Positions 6,590-10,147 of a stretch of DNA of 10,147 nt are shown piece after piece. The stretch covers positions 1 to 10,147 of the forward strand of contig JALEUF010000089.1 in NCBI GenBank assembly GCA_022781015.1, written 5' to 3'. The notes below the pieces were generated by a model. That model did not search any database, was not told where the DNA came from, and saw only the letters and a list, made by a program, of their open reading frames with translations. Source of the DNA: Caryophanales bacterium. Lineage in GTDB: Bacteria > Bacillota_I > Bacilli_A > RFN20 > CAG-826. A program made the translations under genes and the position numbers. Every line of letters begins with the position of its first letter. Position 1 is the stretch's first letter.

Positions 6590-7927
6590 ACCGCTACTAG
6601 ATGTATCTAAATTTTCACCAGGTTTTTCGCTTTTGCTTGAGAAGGCATCTTTGATGTTTTTTATCAATCTATCTAGGACTGGTTTATTTGTTTTAGCTTG
6701 CAAGATATTATTGAAATTGATATAGAGGTCATCATTATTTTTCTCAATTGCTATTTCTTGGCCTTTGCCATTGCATTCAAAAATAGCCTTGGCAAACATG
6801 TCATTTAATATATTGTTTGAGAAATCGATATCACCCCTAAAGGAGATATAGGCAGTTTCATTAATTTCAGGGCGAGAGAAAGAAGTGCTGGTACCAGGAA
6901 TTTCTTCTTCGTAATGAGTTAACTTGAGCTTTGATTCATCACTTTTTATGGTGAATTTCTTTTTGTTAGCAATATAGGCGATATCTTTTATTAGCTCTAA
7001 TGAATCTTCTAATTCTTGGTATTCGGCTTCATTTGATGGGGCAACGATTGATATGCCTTCGTTTTGTAATGAGCAATTCAATTTAACGGAGGCTTTATCG
7101 TTTATTTTGTATTCGTCTTCTCCTAGACAAGGCAAATCTAATCCAGAGAAAATATTGTCGTTATCACCCCTTAATCCTATAGGAACAATCTTATCTCCTA
7201 AAGGCAAATTCCATTTGTAATAAGTAGGAGAAACAGATGTATCAATATATTCGAGTTCATCAAGAGAGGAAATAATTGCACCTATATCGAATTTGGTGTT
7301 GCCTTGATCTAGACTAATTGAATTATCAATGCCTAATATGGATAAGACTTCATCTAAAACAAAAGACAATTTGCCATATTTATAGATATATGTCCCTCCT
7401 GTAGAGGAATCGACTTTATCCTTGCCATCTTCTTTAACGGTATATTCATCAAGATTGACCCTATATTTAAAATCAGTACTTGCTGGGTTGTCTTTATTTT
7501 CTAAATCTAGATAAAGATAAGAAGAAGTCTTTGTTATGCTAGCCTGTCTAGATTTTCCTCTATATTCGATAGGCAAATTTAAGGAAATAGATAACCCATT
7601 GAGTGATAATGCTTCAATTTTCAGTTTGATTTCAGCGTTATTGAAATAGACTTTATTATTATCTCCACCTAGGTTTAGATAGCCATTATTAACTATAAAA
7701 CTAACCCCATCTAATAAAGATTCTTCAAACGTTTTCTTGATCTTTTCTTTGTCAAAACTAACTTCGCTAGAAGTAGTGGTAGATGTTGTTTTTTCAGATG
7801 GGGTAGAGGCGTTATTTTTAGTAGCTTCAACTTGATAAGCGCATGAAGAAAATAATAAAGGAAGCAATGTCAATAAAGGCATTGCTCCCCTAGTCTTTAT
7901 TAATTTTGTAAGACTAAATTTCTTCAT
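4400..7927 (-). CDS. Very large modular lipoprotein of unknown family
   Basis: The gene encodes 1175 residues. A lipoprotein signal peptide (basic start, hydrophobic core to about residue 26, lipobox FSSC with Cys29) is followed by a Ser/Thr-rich linker to about residue 56, so the mature protein should be anchored outside the membrane. The rest is rich in alternating hydrophobic/polar beta strands, with no membrane helix and no catalytic motif I can name. Internal repeats are visible: an R[YF] motif after a short helix at 474-475 (IGIKENRY) and 734-735 (DPRF), and an E-L-x-x-L-like helical motif near 301, 557 and more weakly 872. A C-terminal block, with AIHAEDV at 1033-1039, is shared with the upstream neighbour 17 bases away, so the pair are paralogs and probably co-transcribed. 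No Shine-Dalgarno sequence or -10 box precedes the ATG. Start choice rests on the signal peptide. Function unknown; a surface binding or lipid-carrying role is speculation. Confidence 0.88.
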   Translation of the reverse strand: MKKFSLTKLIKTRGAMPLLTLLPLLFSSCAYQVEATKNNASTPSEKTTSTTTSSEVSFDKEKIKKTFEESLLDGVSFIVNNGYLNLGGDNNKVYFNNAEIKLKIEALSLNGLSISLNLPIEYRGKSRQASITKTSSYLYLDLENKDNPASTDFKYRVNLDEYTVKEDGKDKVDSSTGGTYIYKYGKLSFVLDEVLSILGIDNSISLDQGNTKFDIGAIISSLDELEYIDTSVSPTYYKWNLPLGDKIVPIGLRGDNDNIFSGLDLPCLGEDEYKINDKASVKLNCSLQNEGISIVAPSNEAEYQELEDSLELIKDIAYIANKKKFTIKSDESKLKLTHYEEEIPGTSTSFSRPEINETAYISFRGDIDFSNNILNDMFAKAIFECNGKGQEIAIEKNNDDLYINFNNILQAKTNKPVLDRLIKNIKDAFSSKSEKPGENLDTSSSGILTSLRAIKDAIDAVINSPIMIGIKENRYDDFLTFITSLKSSPNQIDMELNLSMISGTENAGTISLSLSRMPASLALLKIGFNKAKFASFTLEGNIYLDGFELSSLENKDKFVELYHLEPIADSFLNFSNTNRSKMKLKGYVLDKGTTSVYTESYASTHLEETYGLTEQGFTFDADFAFDLKQAMGSGVLNIVDRKEKFINDHQLKIDVEGKEKEGESDLSSALEANVNSMLVEYNSKNKIDPKSNDGKATNRKDPSNTTPIKAAFSIHSLNGIMSTLSSLLGSTDPRFERLTNLFNIVSNVGIIKLLSDGKYLELLATSVLKDKGGASINENEATFVIKKDILLNTEDLVIKLFFDNKQETFDEEGNSKINYGTINAIQIDSTFNFSNGDPSKNKKLHLEISSISSNVSDTELQRNFASEGKSKFTDYSSIKTLLEFMLDSITLGSNEATNYTSTYHLKGTASVKFGIIDALPINFDFYISLRGAEVKVIGGLEMRMIAKLNTKASGGDRFTYFYYHTNGENSKGTVYYQRWDDNNWPWENILYEGKISGEVFADNMMGYLLGNMLGMDDKIMNSVTSTSAAANAAIHAEDVLKKYSSNINASNPDSLKNPTFSIEMDLGKLANTSMVGNLEADINGKTLNDNKKTLYSASGKIPLVGGLLKATFSLTLDNVSSGNYEAVWDNNRSMNVVTNWKGTSIKKENRPVVDYFNYFEEKANNATSDAVVKNY

Positions 7928-7944
7928 ATTGCTTTTGAATTCAA
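7928..7944 (-). other. 17-bp intergenic gap with EcoRI-type palindrome
   Basis: The gap between the two large genes holds a perfect 10-bp palindrome, TTGAATTCAA (7935-7944), and no Shine-Dalgarno or promoter-like hexamer at useful spacing. The tight spacing suggests one transcript, with translation of the downstream gene relying on coupling or an SD-independent route. Confidence 0.45.
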
Positions 7945-10104
7945 TTAGACAGAGGCTTTAACGTAGTAGTTACCAGGAGTCAAAACCCCATCGTTTTCAT
8001 TATATTGCTTGTAATAATTGTCTTTTCTTAAGACAAATGGATTTTCCTTTCCGTTGCTGGCTTCATAAGTTGGGCTATAGATGGATTTGAATTTATTGCC
8101 TTCAATTTCCCAGGCATTTGAATAGACACCTGTATCAGAGATGTTATTTAATTTGGCATCGAGTTTGATGGAACAGACTTTTAATTCTCCTCCAAGGCTA
8201 ATGCCAGCACTTAAGGCTAATCTAGAAATAGCTTTCCCATTATTGCCATCTAAATCAGCACAGGTAACATCTAATTTAGTCTCGCCAAAGAATGGAAGAT
8301 GAGTTAAGGCATTTAGATCAAGATTTAATGAATGGGTGTTGTTATTTACTTCATATCCTCCAATTACATCTTCAATGTGGATGGCTTTTGAAGTTATAGG
8401 ATTGGAAGTAGTTTCGGTAGTGGCTGTGGTATTGTTTCCTTCTTTTTGTTCGAAGAAAGTTTCATTAACGCCGATTAGGTATTTAAGTATCCATTCACCC
8501 ATGTTGGAGAAGAAGTTATCTCCAGAGATGGTAACTGAATCGGTTACATTTCTAATAGCGCCATAAGAAGAATTTCTTGTCATGGTTACAAATCCTTTTG
8601 GATTATAGCCATCGGCATAGTAATAAAGGGCAACATCCCTGGCACCGCTATATTCGGCATCACGGAAATATGGCATTCCTTCTGGAGCGTTTATGCCTTT
8701 GATAACTGGGAGGTTATCTAATGTGGCATATAGCATTGTTTGAGCGCCTCTAACCTTAGCAACTAGGTTTACTCTTAAAGCTGTGAATTCATATTTGCCT
8801 AAGACAATAGAAACATCAGCGCCGAATGAATAAGTAGAAGTATTGTAATTATCTTTTGCCCCAATCATGGTAGTGGCAACTCCATATGAGAGCATATCGA
8901 TTATGTTATTTAAATTGATGACCTTATCGGAATTTAATATTTCGACACAATCTAGATAAGAAGCTTTATCAGCTTCGTTTAAAGAAGTCTTTTCTAGTCC
9001 GATAGTAACTTCAAACTTAGTTACTTCTCCACTTGTGATGGTCATGGATTTGAATCCAGGATTATTTTCACCAGTTGGAGTGGAATCGTATTGGACTTTG
9101 ATAGTAGCCTTGCCGCTTAATCCAAGCGAATCACCATTGACTACAAATTCATTGGCAGTTCCATTCCCGGAAGCAAAATCAACTTTTTCTAAGACCTTGG
9201 TATCTAATAAATCAAAATAGTTACCATTGGTTATAGAACTTAATAAGGAAGAAGAAGATTCGTTAGAGAAACAAGAGAATAACCTATTGAATCTATCGTC
9301 TTTTATTCCGATTGATTTATTTTCATCATCGGTTTGGTCGATATTGAATGTATCGATGATGTCTTTTAAAGAATTCATCATCGAAGTAGTGGATAAGGTG
9401 GCGACTAATCCAGTTGATTTTGGATTGGTACGTTTTTCAAGTTCGGAAGTAGATTCATTAGCGGATGAATACTTGATGTTAACTGAATCAATACCATTAG
9501 CGGCATCATTTGGATTTAAATCCATCTTTATTGAATGGTCATTTAGATAAGAGGAATTATGTTCAACTCCCTTGATGTCCATTCCAACCTTCATATCGTT
9601 AGCATCAACAGCAACTTTTCCATCAAATACGAAACCCGTGTAGTTATTCCCGACTACATCTTTCTTGCTTTCATCTTTAATAGATCCACTTAAATTAATT
9701 AATGCTTTTTTAGAAGAAACTATAGATGATAGTTGTTCACTTAAGCCTACTAAATGGGTTAGCTCTTGATATTTAGAAGCATCTTCAAGAGCTGGAACAT
9801 TATACATTGACCTATCAACTTCTAAGGCTCCATTTAAAGCAAAAGATGCGAATTCAATATTTTCAAAAGATATCTTGGCTAATGATGGCTTAACTCCATC
9901 GATAACAGTTCTATCTAAGACGATTTTGATTTTCCCATTAATTCCAGCAGGTTCTAGATTTAATGTCATCCAAATCTTATTATCACTATTTTTGAATTCT
10001 TCTAGCATGTCTAGAGCCCAGTCATAACGCTTTTGCTCAATACCAGTAGCTAATCCGCTATTGGTGACTGCATCAATAGAAGCAGAGATTGCTCTTTTGG
10101 TTGT
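7945..10104 (-). repeat. Upstream copy of the paralogous block
   Basis: This block is the partner of the region at 4400-6589. Shared landmarks, numbered from the ATG at 10138-10140, are TGIEQKRY (32-39), KYQELTHL (near 121-128), LNDHSIKM, IGIKDDRF (277-284), LYYYADGYNPKG and AIHIEDV (586-592). IGIKDDRF is closer to IGIKENRY of the other gene than to its own TGIEQKRY, so modules may have been shuffled or exchanged as well as duplicated. Protein similarity is patchy, so the duplication is not recent. Confidence 0.7.
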
Positions 10105-10147
10105 CTTGATTTGTTTGGTGGTTGTTTCTCCGCCATTCATTCCACCA
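7945..10147 (-). CDS. Large modular surface protein, N-terminus outside the window
   Basis: This reading frame runs off the right edge, with about 733 codons visible. An ATG at 10138-10140 exists, but the frame stays open through the last bases and the residues after it (MNGGETTTKQ) are not a signal peptide. By comparison with the neighbour, some 450 N-terminal residues, including a lipoprotein signal, are probably missing. The visible part is beta-rich, repetitive and Asn/Ser/Thr-rich, with low-complexity NNTTATTETTSN before the AIHIEDV motif. Two R[YF] modules (at 38-39 and 283-284) and a C-terminal block align with the downstream 1175-residue lipoprotein. The last 30 or so residues end in a Tyr-rich tail (DNYYKQYNEN, then NYYVKASV). 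No enzyme motif is recognised. It is the upstream member of a likely two-gene or longer operon. Secretion and anchoring are inferred from the paralog, not seen here. Confidence 0.85.
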   Translation of the reverse strand, partial: GGMNGGETTTKQIKTTKRAISASIDAVTNSGLATGIEQKRYDWALDMLEEFKNSDNKIWMTLNLEPAGINGKIKIVLDRTVIDGVKPSLAKISFENIEFASFALNGALEVDRSMYNVPALEDASKYQELTHLVGLSEQLSSIVSSKKALINLSGSIKDESKKDVVGNNYTGFVFDGKVAVDANDMKVGMDIKGVEHNSSYLNDHSIKMDLNPNDAANGIDSVNIKYSSANESTSELEKRTNPKSTGLVATLSTTSMMNSLKDIIDTFNIDQTDDENKSIGIKDDRFNRLFSCFSNESSSSLLSSITNGNYFDLLDTKVLEKVDFASGNGTANEFVVNGDSLGLSGKATIKVQYDSTPTGENNPGFKSMTITSGEVTKFEVTIGLEKTSLNEADKASYLDCVEILNSDKVINLNNIIDMLSYGVATTMIGAKDNYNTSTYSFGADVSIVLGKYEFTALRVNLVAKVRGAQTMLYATLDNLPVIKGINAPEGMPYFRDAEYSGARDVALYYYADGYNPKGFVTMTRNSSYGAIRNVTDSVTISGDNFFSNMGEWILKYLIGVNETFFEQKEGNNTTATTETTSNPITSKAIHIEDVIGGYEVNNNTHSLNLDLNALTHLPFFGETKLDVTCADLDGNNGKAISRLALSAGISLGGELKVCSIKLDAKLNNISDTGVYSNAWEIEGNKFKSIYSPTYEASNGKENPFVLRKDNYYKQYNENDGVLTPGNYYVKASV

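Noticed and set aside
10138..10140. ATG as the true start of the right-hand large gene
   Set aside because: The frame is open to the window edge, the residues after it are not a signal peptide, and the paralog has about 450 more N-terminal residues before the equivalent point.
17..10147. Mollicutes code 4 (TGA as Trp)
   Set aside because: The Trp codons I checked are TGG and pepF has its normal full length under the standard code.
4400..10147. Split or frameshifted single giant gene
   Set aside because: The downstream gene has its own complete lipoprotein signal, and the two align as paralogs rather than as consecutive pieces of one protein.

Overview
The window is AT-rich bacterial DNA. 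All tryptophans I checked are TGG, and the genes end in TAA or TAG, so the standard bacterial code fits. The gene style (PepF, a patatin-like hydrolase, an XRE regulator with membrane helices, Ser/Thr-tailed lipoproteins, tight spacing) suggests a low-GC Firmicute, Bacilli or Mollicutes-related host, possibly an uncultured gut lineage. That placement is inference. I saw no rRNA, tRNA, CRISPR array, insertion sequence or phage gene.

Left part (1-2499): a complete cytosolic oligoendopeptidase F gene reads leftward. It is divergent from a small Ser/Thr-rich lipoprotein gene reading rightward, and the 89-bp gap between them holds both promoters. The lipoprotein gene converges with a leftward patatin-like hydrolase gene, and the two stop codons lie in one 8-bp palindrome (TTAATTAA).

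Middle (2492-4399): the patatin gene and an upstream XRE-family regulator with four predicted membrane helices both read leftward. Each seems to have its own promoter, and a small hairpin terminator separates them. The regulator's stop codon sits in the terminator loop, and the patatin -35 box begins in its T-tract. An AT-rich dyad over the regulator's -35 box is a candidate operator.

Right part (4400-10147): two very large leftward genes, 17 bp apart, encode paralogous secreted proteins of no family I recognise. The downstream one (1175 aa) is a complete lipoprotein. The upstream one runs off the right edge, with its last 733 or so residues visible. They share a conserved C-terminal block and repeated modules, pointing to tandem duplication of a modular, beta-rich cell-surface protein.

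The most interesting general signal is in the promoters. For three genes (small lipoprotein, patatin, XRE) the -10 hexamer ends 6-7 bases before the ATG, with no Shine-Dalgarno sequence, so transcription should begin at or next to the start codon. This points to leaderless mRNAs. pepF differs: it has a short leader with a purine-rich ribosome binding site.

Taken together the locus is biased to the envelope: three secreted or lipid-anchored proteins, a membrane-anchored regulator and a probable lipid hydrolase. A functional link among them is not shown by the sequence.
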